A stretch of DNA of 54,454 nucleotides from an uncultured Bacteroidia bacterium. GTDB taxonomy: Bacteria > Bacteroidota > Bacteroidia > Bacteroidales > ML635J-15. Made by a program: the position numbers and the translations under genes. A model generated the notes under the pieces. The model searched no databases and was not told where the DNA came from. It saw only the letters and a list, made by a program, of their open reading frames with translations. The DNA is taken from NCBI GenBank assembly GCA_902776565.1, contig CACYQN010000019.1:1-54454 (forward strand), in the 5' to 3' direction. Below are positions 1 through 10,200 of this stretch, one piece after another. Numbering within the stretch: the stretch's first letter is position 1; every line of letters begins with the position of its first letter.

Positions 1-1
1 T

Positions 2-2326
2 ACAGAAACCCCGACCTCAGGCTCCGGCAGCTACAACATAGTATGGAAGCGAGGCTCGACGGTACTCCAGACTAACAACGGCGTTACAAGCAGCACATAT
101 TCGGCAAGCATATCATCAGCAGGAAACACGACCTACACGGTAGTGGTTACCGATGCCAACTGCGGAACCAGCCAGACAAAGACCGTAGATGTAAATGTAT
201 ATCCAGCCTTCACAGCCGGTACAATCGCAAGCGACGGCGAAGCAATCTGCAAGAATGCAACGCCTTCAACAATCGGCAGCACAACTGCAGCCAGCGGTGG
301 CGACGGCGATATTCACTACCAGTGGTATGAAGGCTCGACAGCCATCGACGGAGCAATCTCGGCAACCTATATCCCGACTGCATACGCAGCAACTGCCGGC
401 ACATACACCTTCACCCGCAAGGCTAATGACGGAGAATGCAATACGACACTTACAGCATCTACAGGCAGCTGGACACTCACAGTAGAGGAGGCATCTGTAG
501 GCACGGTAACCGCATCCGCATCGCCGTCAACAATCTGTATCGGCAGTTCGGCAACTCTCTCTGTAAGCGCAGAAGGCAACAGCGGAGCAATGTCGTATGT
601 ATGGGAAGGCGGCTCTACATCTGTAACACCTAATGTTACAACAACATACCATGTAACGGCAACCGCAACAACAGCAGGTGCTGGCTGTACGGCAGAAACG
701 GTAGAGGAAGTGACAGTAAATGTTACAGCTCCGTCGGTTGACGGCATCGCATCAGGCGATATGGTTTGGTCTGGCAAGGCTGGCACAACAGCCTGGGCAA
801 CCGCCGGCAACTGGCTCACATACGGCGGTTCTGCATATTCGGTTGCAGCATCTGCACCATCTGCATCTACAAATGTATTCCTTGTTACTTACGGCGAATG
901 CGTAACCAACAATCCGGCATTGACGGCAGCAGCAGCAACAAAGAACCTTAATATTGGTTCTGGTAGAGCACTTTCCCTTGGAAGCTACACCCTTTCCATT
1001 GCAGGTGACTTTACCAATAACGGAACATTCAATGCTAATACAGGAACCGTAGTATTCAATGGTAGCACAACTCAGACAATCTCAGGTTCATCGCTCACAT
1101 TAAACAATGTAACCTTCGATAATGGCAAGAACTTCACACTTAGCGGATTGACACCGACAGTAAGCGGAACGGCAAACTTTACCGCTGGTATCGTAACTGG
1201 TGATATGAACTTCGGTGCATCGGCAACCACTGCCAATGCAAGCCGCACAAGCCACGTTGACGGCAAGGTTACAAAAGTTGCAAATGCAGGTAAGCCGTTC
1301 ACTTTCCCGACAGGTAATGCGGGCGTGCTTGGAACTATAACCGACACTGTAAAGTCCGATACTTGGGTACGTTTCCACAATGTATCCGCAACACCTAGTT
1401 CGCTTCCTGCCGACTATCCGCGCTTCTGGAATCCGAACGACAACTGCGACGACAACGAAACACGTTTCGACCACGTAAGCAACTTCGAGTACTGGGATAT
1501 AAATAGCCCAGCAGGACTGAGCAACGCAACTATTGTCGCTTCGGCCGACAACGCCAGCAAGCATTTCGGCTCTACAGACCCTGCGCCAACAGCTGAGGAT
1601 GTCTTGGGAGCAATCTGGACTGGCAGCTGCTGGAAGAACCTCGGCGGAAGCAACCAGGACATTTCGGATGAAAACAGGACCATTAGGGTTGAAGGAGTAG
1701 TAATTCCTGCAGTAACCCGTGCAGGTACACCGTACTTCACCCTCGGTTCCAAGACGCACGAAACCCTGCTTCCAATCGAACTTGTTTCCTTCACAGCACA
1801 GTGCGACGGTCGTTCATCTCTCGTAGAGTGGACAACCGCCACCGAGAAGAACAACGACTACTTCTCGCTCGAGCGTTCCGACGATGCAGTCAACTTCATC
1901 GAGATTGCACGCGTGGCAGGAGCAGGAAACAGCATCGAACCGATTGACTACTCATACACCGACTATGGTATTCACGGTGGTGACAACTACTACCGTCTTG
2001 TTCAGGTTGACTACGATGGCACACGCACCGCATCGGAAGTAATCGTTGCAAACTGCATCGAACCCGAAGTCGGTGAGCCGGATGTTCAGGCTTACCCGAA
2101 CCCGTTCAGCAACGATTTGACAGTCGTTCTTGACAACTTCGGCAACCGCGCAGCAACCATCGAGGTTTACGACATGCTTGGCAAGCTCATCTACACCAAC
2201 AAGGTAGCCGCTCCGCAGAACAGCTACGAGACCATCTTGAATCTCAGCAATCTGCCACCGGCAGCCTACACGGTAAGGGTCAGTACAACGGACTTTGTAA
2301 TCAACAGGAATGTTGTAAAACAATAA
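2..2326 (+). CDS. T9SS-secreted surface protein, C-terminal part (5' truncated by window)
   Basis: The frame is open from base 2, so the start lies outside the window; 774 residues remain. The N-terminal half has Ig/PKD-like beta modules rich in Thr, Ser, Gly and Ala with paired Cys. The middle carries a beta-solenoid-like stretch of the kind found in Bacteroidota surface proteins. A LLPIELVSFTA segment opens the domain that often precedes the T9SS signal. The last 80 residues (from AYPNPFSNDL, through VYDMLGKLIY, to NRNVVKQ) are a type A sorting domain, normally cleaved by PorU after export. The protein is therefore probably attached to the cell surface or released. The role (adhesion, gliding, matrix) cannot be told from this part. 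Confidence 0.9.
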   Translation, partial: TETPTSGSGSYNIVWKRGSTVLQTNNGVTSSTYSASISSAGNTTYTVVVTDANCGTSQTKTVDVNVYPAFTAGTIASDGEAICKNATPSTIGSTTAASGGDGDIHYQWYEGSTAIDGAISATYIPTAYAATAGTYTFTRKANDGECNTTLTASTGSWTLTVEEASVGTVTASASPSTICIGSSATLSVSAEGNSGAMSYVWEGGSTSVTPNVTTTYHVTATATTAGAGCTAETVEEVTVNVTAPSVDGIASGDMVWSGKAGTTAWATAGNWLTYGGSAYSVAASAPSASTNVFLVTYGECVTNNPALTAAAATKNLNIGSGRALSLGSYTLSIAGDFTNNGTFNANTGTVVFNGSTTQTISGSSLTLNNVTFDNGKNFTLSGLTPTVSGTANFTAGIVTGDMNFGASATTANASRTSHVDGKVTKVANAGKPFTFPTGNAGVLGTITDTVKSDTWVRFHNVSATPSSLPADYPRFWNPNDNCDDNETRFDHVSNFEYWDINSPAGLSNATIVASADNASKHFGSTDPAPTAEDVLGAIWTGSCWKNLGGSNQDISDENRTIRVEGVVIPAVTRAGTPYFTLGSKTHETLLPIELVSFTAQCDGRSSLVEWTTATEKNNDYFSLERSDDAVNFIEIARVAGAGNSIEPIDYSYTDYGIHGGDNYYRLVQVDYDGTRTASEVIVANCIEPEVGEPDVQAYPNPFSNDLTVVLDNFGNRAATIEVYDMLGKLIYTNKVAAPQNSYETILNLSNLPPAAYTVRVSTTDFVINRNVVKQ

Positions 2327-2327
2327 T

Positions 2328-2428
2328 CTCCGCCCCCTGAGCCGAAAAGGTTTATTGCCCCCAAAACCTTAAGGTCATTAAACACGTTAATGTCCTTAAA
2401 TTGGGGGCAAATACCTCAGCCAGCGGAG
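2328..2428. repeat. 100-bp near-continuous inverted repeat downstream of T9SS gene
   Basis: Starting 2 bp after the stop codon, four nested arms pair: CTCCGC..CTGAG (2328-2341) with CTCAG..GCGGAG (2415-2428); TGCCCCCAA (2356-2364) with TTGGGGGCA (2401-2409); TTAAGG (2369) with CCTTAA (2394); CATTAA (2376) with TTAATG (2387), closing on ACACG. As RNA this would be a very long hairpin protecting the mRNA 3' end, upstream of the separate terminator at 2464. Confidence 0.75.
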
Positions 2429-2463
2429 AAATAAAACACGCACACCAAAAACAACTTAATAGT

Positions 2464-2506
2464 ACGGTGGGGAAGAGCCTCCCAAGCCTCCCCGCCGTTT
2501 TTTTTT
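2464..2506 (+). terminator. Rho-independent terminator
   Basis: Arms ACGGTGGGGA (2464-2473) and TCCCCGCCGT (2489-2498) pair with one G-T wobble and are followed by nine T. It ends the transcript of the T9SS gene. Confidence 0.85.
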
Positions 2507-2595
2507 ACAAAATATTCTCATCTTTGGAAAAGATTAGCACAATATCAAAATAAAATTTAACTTTGCAAGTTATTATATTGGACGTAATGTTCTTT

Positions 2596-3249
2596 ATGGC
2601 GAAGAGAATTTCATATTGTATCGCTTTGGCTATTACTACTATTATGCTTGTGATGGCTACAAGTAGGGTGGCTGCTCAAACTACCTTGCAGTTGAAGATT
2701 TCGCCTATTGGAATGCACTTTTTTAACGAGCCAAACAAAAAGAACTTTGAAAATAAACTCGATTCCAATGCAACTTTCGTACTCGAGCCTTGCGTAATTT
2801 TCGGCTTCGAAACCTATGTCGTTAGCGATATACTCTGCGTAAGGGGACACTTCGGCGGACTTAGCGATGCCTTGCCAAAACCCGGTCTTTTCCTGCAAAT
2901 AGGTCTGAAAGTCAGATTGTTCCAGATTTATCGCAATTCGCTGAGTTTCGGTGCTGGGCTTATGGGTTACGGTCACGAATGCTGGGGACCTGTTCCGCCA
3001 TACGAGCAGGAGAGGGGTTGGCTGAAAAACGGCAAGTGGGAATACTCCGGAGGTTTCCTCGCCGACTTGGAATATGCAATCTTCCTGAACGACAAGAACG
3101 ACTTGCTGTTCAACATAACATACGGATACCAGAAGAAAACATTTAACTTTACAATAGGATACAGATACTGGCTGTCTTCCATCATCAAGCACCCGATTAA
3201 GTGCGGAAGCTGCCCGTTCACAAAAACAAATAATAAATGGAAAAAGTAG
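2596..3249 (+). CDS. Small exported protein, probable outer-membrane beta-barrel
   Basis: MAKRISY followed by a hydrophobic stretch and VAAQ gives a signal peptide cleaved near residue 28. I chose ATG 2596 because of this signal (ATG 2587 is possible). A -7 box TAACTTTG lies at 2558-2565. The mature part, about 190 residues, has alternating aromatic/glycine strands (YGYQ, FTIGYRYW) typical of small outer-membrane barrels. The Cys pair near the C-terminus (CGSCPF) is unusual. The last 13 bp overlap the acyl-CoA synthetase gene, so the two are probably translated from one mRNA. I do not recognise the family. Confidence 0.65.
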   Translation: MAKRISYCIALAITTIMLVMATSRVAAQTTLQLKISPIGMHFFNEPNKKNFENKLDSNATFVLEPCVIFGFETYVVSDILCVRGHFGGLSDALPKPGLFLQIGLKVRLFQIYRNSLSFGAGLMGYGHECWGPVPPYEQERGWLKNGKWEYSGGFLADLEYAIFLNDKNDLLFNITYGYQKKTFNFTIGYRYWLSSIIKHPIKCGSCPFTKTNNKWKK

Positions 3250-5126
3250 AAGAAACAAAGGCAACGAGGGTTTTCGACATCCTCGACATCTACCGCAACG
3301 AACATTCCGACCTTGACGTCGCATTTGCTCACAAGGACAAGGGCGAATGGATAAAATACACTCCAGCCGACTACAGAAGGTATTCATATATGTGTGCTTG
3401 TGCGCTCATTGATGCCGGAATGCAGAAGGGCGACAAAATAATAAGCATTTCGCAGAACCTGCCGCACTGGAATATCCTCGATATGGCAATCGCTATGGCA
3501 GGCTTGGTTCATGTGCCGATTTATCCAACCCTCAACAACAATGAACTCGAGTTCATAATGCGCGACTGCGGAGCAAAGATGGTCTTCGTGTCGAATGCAA
3601 AACTTTATGCAAAAGTTAAGCAAGTCGTTGAGAACCTTGAGGATAAACCGCGTATTTTCACATTTACCAACGTTCCCGATGCCGATAACTGGACAACCTT
3701 GATGATTGACAGCAGAAGCCGTGAGGCGGAACTTAGGAAACTCATCGAAGAGAGAAAGAAGGAAATCAGCGAGGACGATGTATTCTCTTTGGTTTACACA
3801 TCTGGAACCACAGGCAATCCCAAGGGAGTAATGCTTTCGCACAAGAACATTCTGTCAAACTCATACGGAGTCCGTCAGATTATCCCTGCCGAATACAAGC
3901 AGCGTGCGGTGAGTTTCTTGCCTTTGTGCCATATCTACGAGCGAATGATGAACTACGCATTCCAGATAAAGGGCATTTCGATTTACTATGCTGAAAGTCT
4001 TGGTACAATTATGCGTGATGTTCAGGATGTTAAGCCACACATTTTCAATATGGTGCCGCGCGTTGCCGAAAAGTTCTACGACAAGATTGTGTCGATGGGA
4101 AAGGATATGACGCCTTTCAAGAAGCATGTCTTCAACTGGTCGCTTAAGGTTGGCAGCAAGTTCGATGTACGCAACAACAACTCGGCATTCTACAGGTTCC
4201 GTCTCAACATTGCACGCAAGCTTGTTTTCAAGAAATGGCAGGAAGCATTTGGAGGCAACATCATAGTGATTGTGGCTGGTGGTTCTTCGCTTAGCCTGCA
4301 CATTTCCAAGTTGTTTGCTGCAGCAGGACTTAAGATTTGCGAAGGCTATGGTCTTACCGAAACCTCGCCTGTAATCGCAGTAAATTGGCCGTCCTGGGAT
4401 ATGTCGATGCTTGGAACCGTAGGTCCTGTTCTCGAAGGCGTTACCGTAAAAATCGACGACGACGGCGAAATTCTTGCCAAAGGTCCTAACATCATGAAGG
4501 GCTACTACAACAACGAGGAGGCTACCCGTCAGGTTATCGACGAGGAAGGCTGGTTCCACACTGGCGACATCGGCGAACTTGTTGATGGTAAATTCTTGAA
4601 AATCACCGACCGCAAGAAGGAAATCTTCAAGATGTCGAACGGAAAGTACATTGCTCCGCAGGTTATTGAGAACAAGCTCAAGAACTCCAACTTTGTGGAA
4701 CAGGTAATGATTATCGGAGAAAACGAAAAGTTTGCCAGCGCACTCATTTCGCCCGACTTCAACTATTTGCATTTCTACGCTTCGAAGCACAAGATTCACT
4801 ACCGCGACAATGTTGAACTCATAAACGACCCCAATGTAATCAAGAAATATCAGGCCGAAATCGACCAGTTGAATTCCACGCTGAGCGAATACGAATGCAT
4901 CAAGCGTTTCCGTCTTGTTTGCGAGGAATGGTCGCAGGAAACTGGAGAATTGTCACCGACTCTCAAGCTCAAGCGTAATGTCATAAAGAAGAAGTATGCT
5001 TCGGTAATTGATGAGATTTATATGCATCAGGACGAACAGCAACAGCAGGGACCTGTCAACCCAATAATCGGCAAAATCACCGATGGCATGAAGAAACTTG
5101 TAAACATCGGTAGCTCGAAGCACTAA
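3237..5126 (+). CDS. Long-chain fatty acid-CoA ligase (AMP-forming)
   Basis: This 629-residue ANL-superfamily enzyme activates long-chain fatty acids to acyl-CoA through an acyl-AMP intermediate. The AMP-binding P-loop YTSGTTGNPKG begins at residue 187, GYGLTETSP (A5) follows, then WFHTGDIG and the hinge DRKKEIFKMSNGKYIAPQ. Length and motif order match FadD15/ACSL-type synthetases. There is no transmembrane segment, so it is probably peripheral to the inner membrane. It is translationally coupled to the exported protein upstream (13-bp overlap). The natural substrate cannot be told from sequence. Confidence 0.93.
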   Translation: MEKVEETKATRVFDILDIYRNEHSDLDVAFAHKDKGEWIKYTPADYRRYSYMCACALIDAGMQKGDKIISISQNLPHWNILDMAIAMAGLVHVPIYPTLNNNELEFIMRDCGAKMVFVSNAKLYAKVKQVVENLEDKPRIFTFTNVPDADNWTTLMIDSRSREAELRKLIEERKKEISEDDVFSLVYTSGTTGNPKGVMLSHKNILSNSYGVRQIIPAEYKQRAVSFLPLCHIYERMMNYAFQIKGISIYYAESLGTIMRDVQDVKPHIFNMVPRVAEKFYDKIVSMGKDMTPFKKHVFNWSLKVGSKFDVRNNNSAFYRFRLNIARKLVFKKWQEAFGGNIIVIVAGGSSLSLHISKLFAAAGLKICEGYGLTETSPVIAVNWPSWDMSMLGTVGPVLEGVTVKIDDDGEILAKGPNIMKGYYNNEEATRQVIDEEGWFHTGDIGELVDGKFLKITDRKKEIFKMSNGKYIAPQVIENKLKNSNFVEQVMIIGENEKFASALISPDFNYLHFYASKHKIHYRDNVELINDPNVIKKYQAEIDQLNSTLSEYECIKRFRLVCEEWSQETGELSPTLKLKRNVIKKKYASVIDEIYMHQDEQQQQGPVNPIIGKITDGMKKLVNIGSSKH

Positions 5127-5138
5127 TTCAGAAAGTTA

Positions 5139-5202
5139 TTTCGGAAGCCAGACTGAACACGCGATACAGTTTGATGAGCGTTGTGAATACGGCTATCCGA
5201 AA
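5139..5202 (+). repeat. Covarying nested stem-loop element, copy A
   Basis: TTTCGGA-AGCC (5139-5149) pairs with GGCT-a-TCCGAAA (5191-5202). ACGC (5159-5162) pairs with GCGT (5178-5181) around a 15-nt loop starting GATAC. It is the same architecture as the copies at 7029 and 26014, with different stem sequences. It contains the earliest possible start codons of the methyltransferase ORF, which is why a later start is preferred there. Confidence 0.7.
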
Positions 5203-5251
5203 TCTCCTTCAACATTCCATTTTGCAAAACAACAGATTAAGGGAACGACGA

Positions 5252-6385
5252 ATGGACGAATTCATCCACCAGATTACCAAAAGCCTCGAAGCAAACACTT
5301 TCGTCAAGATAACCTTGTCGTCGCCAATGCACAAGGATGCCGAAGTACGCAACATCTACATCAAGCAGGTGGAAATCAAAGGCGAACGCAAACTTAGTTT
5401 CACCTATCGCTACCAGAAGCGCGACATTGTGAAGAATTATGCTATTGACGAGGCTCTTGCCAACTTGCGCAAACATATAGGCGAGGAATACCGCTTTGCA
5501 ACTTTGTTCACTATTTCTGGCGACTTCATTCTTCAGCACAACGGAAACCACTTCAAGATGAAGCAGCAGGAAGCCAGCATTACAGAATTGCCTTCGCTAA
5601 GCCACGACCGCAGTAAAAACCGCAAACTTGAGGCTTCCGAAGGCAAAAAATACCTTCACCTGCTCGGAATTACCGATGCCAACGGCAACGTAAACCCCAA
5701 GTCGCAGGACAAGTTCAAGCAAATCACACATTACATAGAAATTCTTAGCAGTCACATCGATACTCTTCCAACCGACCGAACCATAACCGTAGCCGACATG
5801 GGAAGCGGCAAGGGCTATCTCACTTTTGCACTCTACGATTACCTTGCCAACACGTTCAAGTGCAAGGCCGATGTCACTGGCGTTGAAATCCGTCACGATA
5901 TGGTGGAACTTTGCAACAAGTTTGCAAAGGAATCGGGCTTTGATGGTTTGCACTTTGCCGAGAGCGCAATCGACTGCTACAATGCCGACAAGCTTGATAT
6001 GCTCATCGCACTCCATGCTTGCAATACTGCAACCGACGATGCTTTAGCAAAAGGTGTTTATGCAGGAGCACAGGTAATTGTCGCAGCACCGTGCTGTCAG
6101 CACCAGATTCGCAACGAGATGGAAAGCGGAACACCAAACGAGATTTTGTCGCCGATACTGCGCCATGGCATTTTTATGGAACGCCAGGCCGAACTCGTAA
6201 CCGACAGCATCAGGGTGCTTTTCCTGCAGTATTTTGGCTACAAGACAAAGGTTGTCGAGTTCATATCAGATGCACACACCCACAAGAATGTGATGATAAT
6301 CGCAACGAAATCAACCATTTCGGATGAGCAGAAGCAAAAGATTCTTGCACAAAACTGGAAGCACTCAAATCATTCTTTGGCATAA
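5252..6385 (+). CDS. SAM-dependent methyltransferase (Methyltransf_32-like)
   Basis: The C-terminal half carries a class I Rossmann methyltransferase: motif I ADMGSGKGYLTFAL, then VTGVEIR (motif II), LDMLIALHACNTATDDAL and VAAPCCQHQ. The GSGKGYL and PCCQHQ combination fits the Methyltransf_32 family, whose eukaryotic relatives include GSTCD and METTL25-like proteins. The N-terminal half (about 130 residues) is unrecognised and may bind RNA. Substrate unknown; RNA is a guess from the family. I chose ATG 5252 (MDEFIHQI) over 5174 because the upstream codons lie inside repeat copy A; the resulting length is 377 residues. The next gene begins 22 nt after the stop. Confidence 0.8.
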   Translation: MDEFIHQITKSLEANTFVKITLSSPMHKDAEVRNIYIKQVEIKGERKLSFTYRYQKRDIVKNYAIDEALANLRKHIGEEYRFATLFTISGDFILQHNGNHFKMKQQEASITELPSLSHDRSKNRKLEASEGKKYLHLLGITDANGNVNPKSQDKFKQITHYIEILSSHIDTLPTDRTITVADMGSGKGYLTFALYDYLANTFKCKADVTGVEIRHDMVELCNKFAKESGFDGLHFAESAIDCYNADKLDMLIALHACNTATDDALAKGVYAGAQVIVAAPCCQHQIRNEMESGTPNEILSPILRHGIFMERQAELVTDSIRVLFLQYFGYKTKVVEFISDAHTHKNVMIIATKSTISDEQKQKILAQNWKHSNHSLA

Positions 6386-6407
6386 AGCAACACTACATCG
6401 AAACAAA

Positions 6408-6941
6408 ATGGCAGAAATAAAGGCTATAGTTTACGAATCGAACACAGGTTTCACGAAGGGATATGCAGAATTATTGTCGAGCATAATAAATGTTCCTGCC
6501 ATTCCCGTGATTGACAACTCAATGATTTTTGATAAGCGTGAAGCCGTGATATTTCTTGGGTGGGTTTGTGCTGGCAAGATTAACGGTCTGAGAATGGCAA
6601 GGTTGAAATACAATCCTATGATAATTGCTGGTGTAGGAATGACGCCGATGAGCGACAGGTATGCCTTTACCTTGGCGCAGCAGAACAGCATCGATGTGCC
6701 GTTCTATTACTTGCAGGGAGGCTTGCATCGCGAAAAACTTAAGGGTTTCTATAAGATGATGTTCAAGCTGGTAGCACGACCAATACTGCGCAAAGCAGAA
6801 AAAGGCAAGTCGCAACTCTCCGAACACGAACAGCAGATGGTAAGCCTCATAAAGAATGGCGGTTCATTTGTTTGCCGCGAAAACCTTGAAGATTTGATAA
6901 AAAAATACGAGGAAGTGAACAGTATGCTGAGAATGTCGTAG
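6408..6941 (+). CDS. Flavodoxin-like protein
   Basis: The 177-residue protein starts MAEIKAIVYESNTGFTKGYAELLS, where the strand followed by S-N-T-G-F-T-K resembles the FMN phosphate-binding loop of flavodoxins (T/S-x-T-G-x-T). Later strands (AVIFLGWVCAGKINGL, MIIAGVGMTP) fit the flavodoxin fold. The C-terminal third is a basic helical extension. The longer ORF starting at 6324 would overlap the preceding gene by 62 nt; ATG 6408 leaves a 22-nt gap and preserves the first beta strand. Probably co-transcribed with the methyltransferase. Redox partner unknown. Confidence 0.65.
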   Translation: MAEIKAIVYESNTGFTKGYAELLSSIINVPAIPVIDNSMIFDKREAVIFLGWVCAGKINGLRMARLKYNPMIIAGVGMTPMSDRYAFTLAQQNSIDVPFYYLQGGLHREKLKGFYKMMFKLVARPILRKAEKGKSQLSEHEQQMVSLIKNGGSFVCRENLEDLIKKYEEVNSMLRMS

Positions 6942-7028
6942 TGACACATTTGTAAAAAAGGTAATTGTATTTTTGGTGTTCAATAAAAAACGCTCGTCAT
7001 TTACTTGCTTCGCTGCGTGAGCTAAAGG

Positions 7029-7090
7029 TACGGAAGCTAGTCGTAACACGCGATACGGAACGGGGAGCGTTGTGAAGACTGCTGTCCGTA
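7029..7090 (+). repeat. Covarying nested stem-loop element, copy B
   Basis: TACGGA (7029-7034) pairs with TCCGTA (7085-7090), AGTC (7039) with GACT (7077), and ACGC (7048-7051) with GCGT (7067-7070), around the 15-nt loop GATACGGAACGGGGA (7052-7066). The element fills most of the 293-bp gap between the convergent flavodoxin-like and T9SS genes. The sequence just 5' (CTTCGCTGCGTGAGCTAAAGG) is related to the GC-rich repeats at 35.2 kb. Confidence 0.7.
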
Positions 7091-7186
7091 ATCTGTTAAC
7101 GGATTATTATAGAACAGATTACTCACTTCGGATTTATTGGACACAAATAAATTGTATGCAGAACATCTGTTCCAACAAAAAATAAG

Positions 7187-7213
7187 AAAGCCACAGCATT
7201 GCGCCGTGGCTTT
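7187..7213 (-). terminator. Terminator of the 7.2-11.1 kb T9SS gene
   Basis: AAAGCCACAG (7187-7196) and CGTGGCTTT (7205-7213) form a hairpin. It lies 22 bp beyond the stop codon of the minus-strand gene and could act in both directions. Confidence 0.75.
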
Positions 7214-7234
7214 CGCTTTTCTTGATGCTGGAAA

Positions 7235-10200
7235 TTATTTTACAACCTTTATGGTTTCGTTGATGCTGTTGCCGACAACATTGATGAAATAAACACCTGC
7301 ACCATAGTTGCTTGTTGCAATTTCAATATTGTTTACACCATCAGAAACACCAGTGTTGGCTGTGTAGATTATCTGTCCGCTGACATTATATACATTGATT
7401 GTAATGTTGTCGTTTTCGGCAGCATCAATTTCAATGTTAAGCATGTCGTTGAACGGGTTCGGGTATGCGTTTATGCTTGATTTTTCTACGCTGAAGGTTT
7501 CAACCGATTCTGTGCCACCGGTGAGGTAAAGCCTTGTCGAGAACGATGAAACAACTCTCTGTCCGTTGCAACGCAGGTAGAGGTTGAATGCGTAGATACC
7601 TGTTGCGAGTGAGTCAACCGGATAGTCAACTGTGAGTTCGTGAACCAGACCGTTCTTTTCGATGAGTGTCCAAGTTACATGGTAGATATGAGTACCTTCT
7701 TCGAGTTCAACGTTTGTAACGTGAGCGTCTGCAATTGCCGAACTGTTGATGCAAGTATCAACAATACCAGCAACTTCCTCTACTATTTCGTTGCTAATCT
7801 GGTCAATGGAAGGCAATTCGATATAGATGCAACCGCTAACTTCGTTGTCTGCTGCATCGGTTACATTTACGCAAACAGCACCGTTTTCGTAGATTGCAAG
7901 AGCCTGCTGGTCGCTGTACGTGCTTGCAACATTCCATTCGTAGTTGTATGGTGGTACACCGGCGAAAGCCTGAACGTGTGCTACTGCAAATGGAGCATCA
8001 ACTGGTCCGTCGGCTGTAGGAACGGTAATAACCTCGATATGGTAGTTTACGTCAATGTAAAGTTCGTCGAAGAGATTTTCCGAAGGAACGTATTCAACTG
8101 TGAATAATTCTGCACCATAGCAACCGTTGTTGTCGTTGACATATACCCAGTATTCGTCAGGATAAAGTCCTGAAATTGATTCAGTTGTTTCGCCAGTTAT
8201 CCAGTAGTAGGTATATGGAGCTTCACCGCCGGTAACAGTCAAACTTATAGAGCCATTCGGATTTGTTACACTTGTAGTATTTACAACATTGCCGGTAACA
8301 TATATCGGAACATTTTCGCAGTCAGCCGGAATAGCTTCAATTGTGCTGAATTCTGAACAGCCTCTTGCATCCAATATTGTGTAGAAGTGCATACCGGGGG
8401 TAACATTCTCGATAGTCAATGTATCGCTATCAGCAGTGTAGGTTACGCCTGCGTCTTCTAATGTAATAGTATAAGGAGCAGTTCCGTGATTAATTCTAAT
8501 TGTTACATTTCCGTTTTCATAATCACTGTAAGAAGTAATCTGGCAATTTGATTCCAAAGTAATAGTTGTGCTGTCGTTCGGAGCAACAATCATACATCCT
8601 CTTGCATCCGTAACACCAATAATATATTCGCCTACCGAAAGGTTGTTTATTACTATAGGATTGCTGCTGGTTGTATAGTTGTAGTAGAAATAGTTGTCTT
8701 CGCCTATCATCTTGTAGTATGTGCCATAGTATGGAGCAAAACCGCCAACGACATCAATTGTTATCGAGCCGTTTCCGATTTCAGATGAAGTCGGGTTGCT
8801 GACTGTGTAGTTTGCAAGTTCCATTGTGCATATTTCACTTCCGTCAATCCAAACCTCGGTTACACAACCGTTTGCAGCAACCAGTTCGTATCTGCCATCT
8901 GCTGTCAGGCTGTTTTCGGGAATGGTGAAGGTTGAAGTCGTTGTGCTGCCGACGAACGAATTTGAACAGTAGTCGCAATAAATTGAAATCGGGTAATAGT
9001 CATCGCCTTCAGCAGTAATATTTATTACGACGTCGGAGCTTGAATTGTATGTAAGGCTTGCCGACATTTCGCAAGTAAGCATTCCTGAGATTTCAACAGT
9101 ATCGGTACAGCCAAAAGCATCGATTACGTATAGTGTCATAGGGGTTTCCTGCATTTCGTCATCGTACAGATAATATTCGAAGCTGTCAGTCTCGTACCAT
9201 GCGCCATAGTCGTTAGAACCATTGTCGTTTACCATGTATGGAGCAGTTCCATTGTTTACACTGATTGATACAATTGCATACGCATAATCTGAATCTGCAG
9301 CAAGGTTCATTGGGGTAATGCCAGTGACTGATGCAGACATTGTGCAGTTGATGTCAACGATGTAGTCGCCTTCTGTGCTAGCAACACAGCCATTGTGGCT
9401 TACATTAAGCATATATGAGTATTCCAGCAGACCAGGTTCAACGAAATCGCTTGCGTTGATGATTCTACCGTGATATACATTTCCGTTAATAAACCATTCG
9501 TAATCGTCGTCGTCGGGATAAATCTGGGTTTCTTCCTGCAAATCCATTACTTCTGCAACAAGCACTGCGTTCGAAGTGGAGTCGTTTGTAATAGTTTCAA
9601 CCGAAACCTCCATTGTTTCGCAGTTAACCGAAAGTCCTACAGAACTGAACGATGTACACATGCCTGTTACATCTTCCTTGTACTCATAAATTCTGTAAGT
9701 ACCGCTGGCAAGTCCGTCGAAAACATAGTTGAGGCCTGTTTCAGAAACCACATAGTTGCTGCCTATAAAATCTCCGTCCTCGTTGAAAACGAATACATGA
9801 TATGGGAACATGTCGCTTGTGGCAAATCCAACATTTGAGATGGCTCCGTTATTATTAGAAGCAGATGGATTTGTAACATTAATTTCGCTCATCGGCGAAT
9901 AGCAAGAAGGAGTCATGTTGTCTTCGTCGCACGAACCTTCAATCGTAAGTTCGCAACCATTGTAGTCAACAAAAAGTTCGTATGCTTCGCCAAGGTCCTG
10001 ATATTCGTAGTATGCGCCATAATAACCATCGTTCCAAATGTAAACTGCATCCTTAAGCATTACAGTGTCACGGTTTTCGTTAAGGGTGCAAGCCTGGGCA
10101 TACATTACATTCGGCATAAGTGTTAAGGTGTCGTTTGAGTCGCTGAGTCTCGAAACATTGACGTAGAAGTTGCAATCCCTTTCGATAGTAAAATATATTG

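Noticed and set aside
367..1854. Long minus-strand ORFs opposite the T9SS gene
   Set aside because: They are shadows of a repetitive, GC-biased coding frame with no ribosome sites or domain content.
5171..5251. 27-codon N-terminal extension of the methyltransferase
   Set aside because: It lies within dispersed stem-loop copy A, so the reading frame there is fortuitous.
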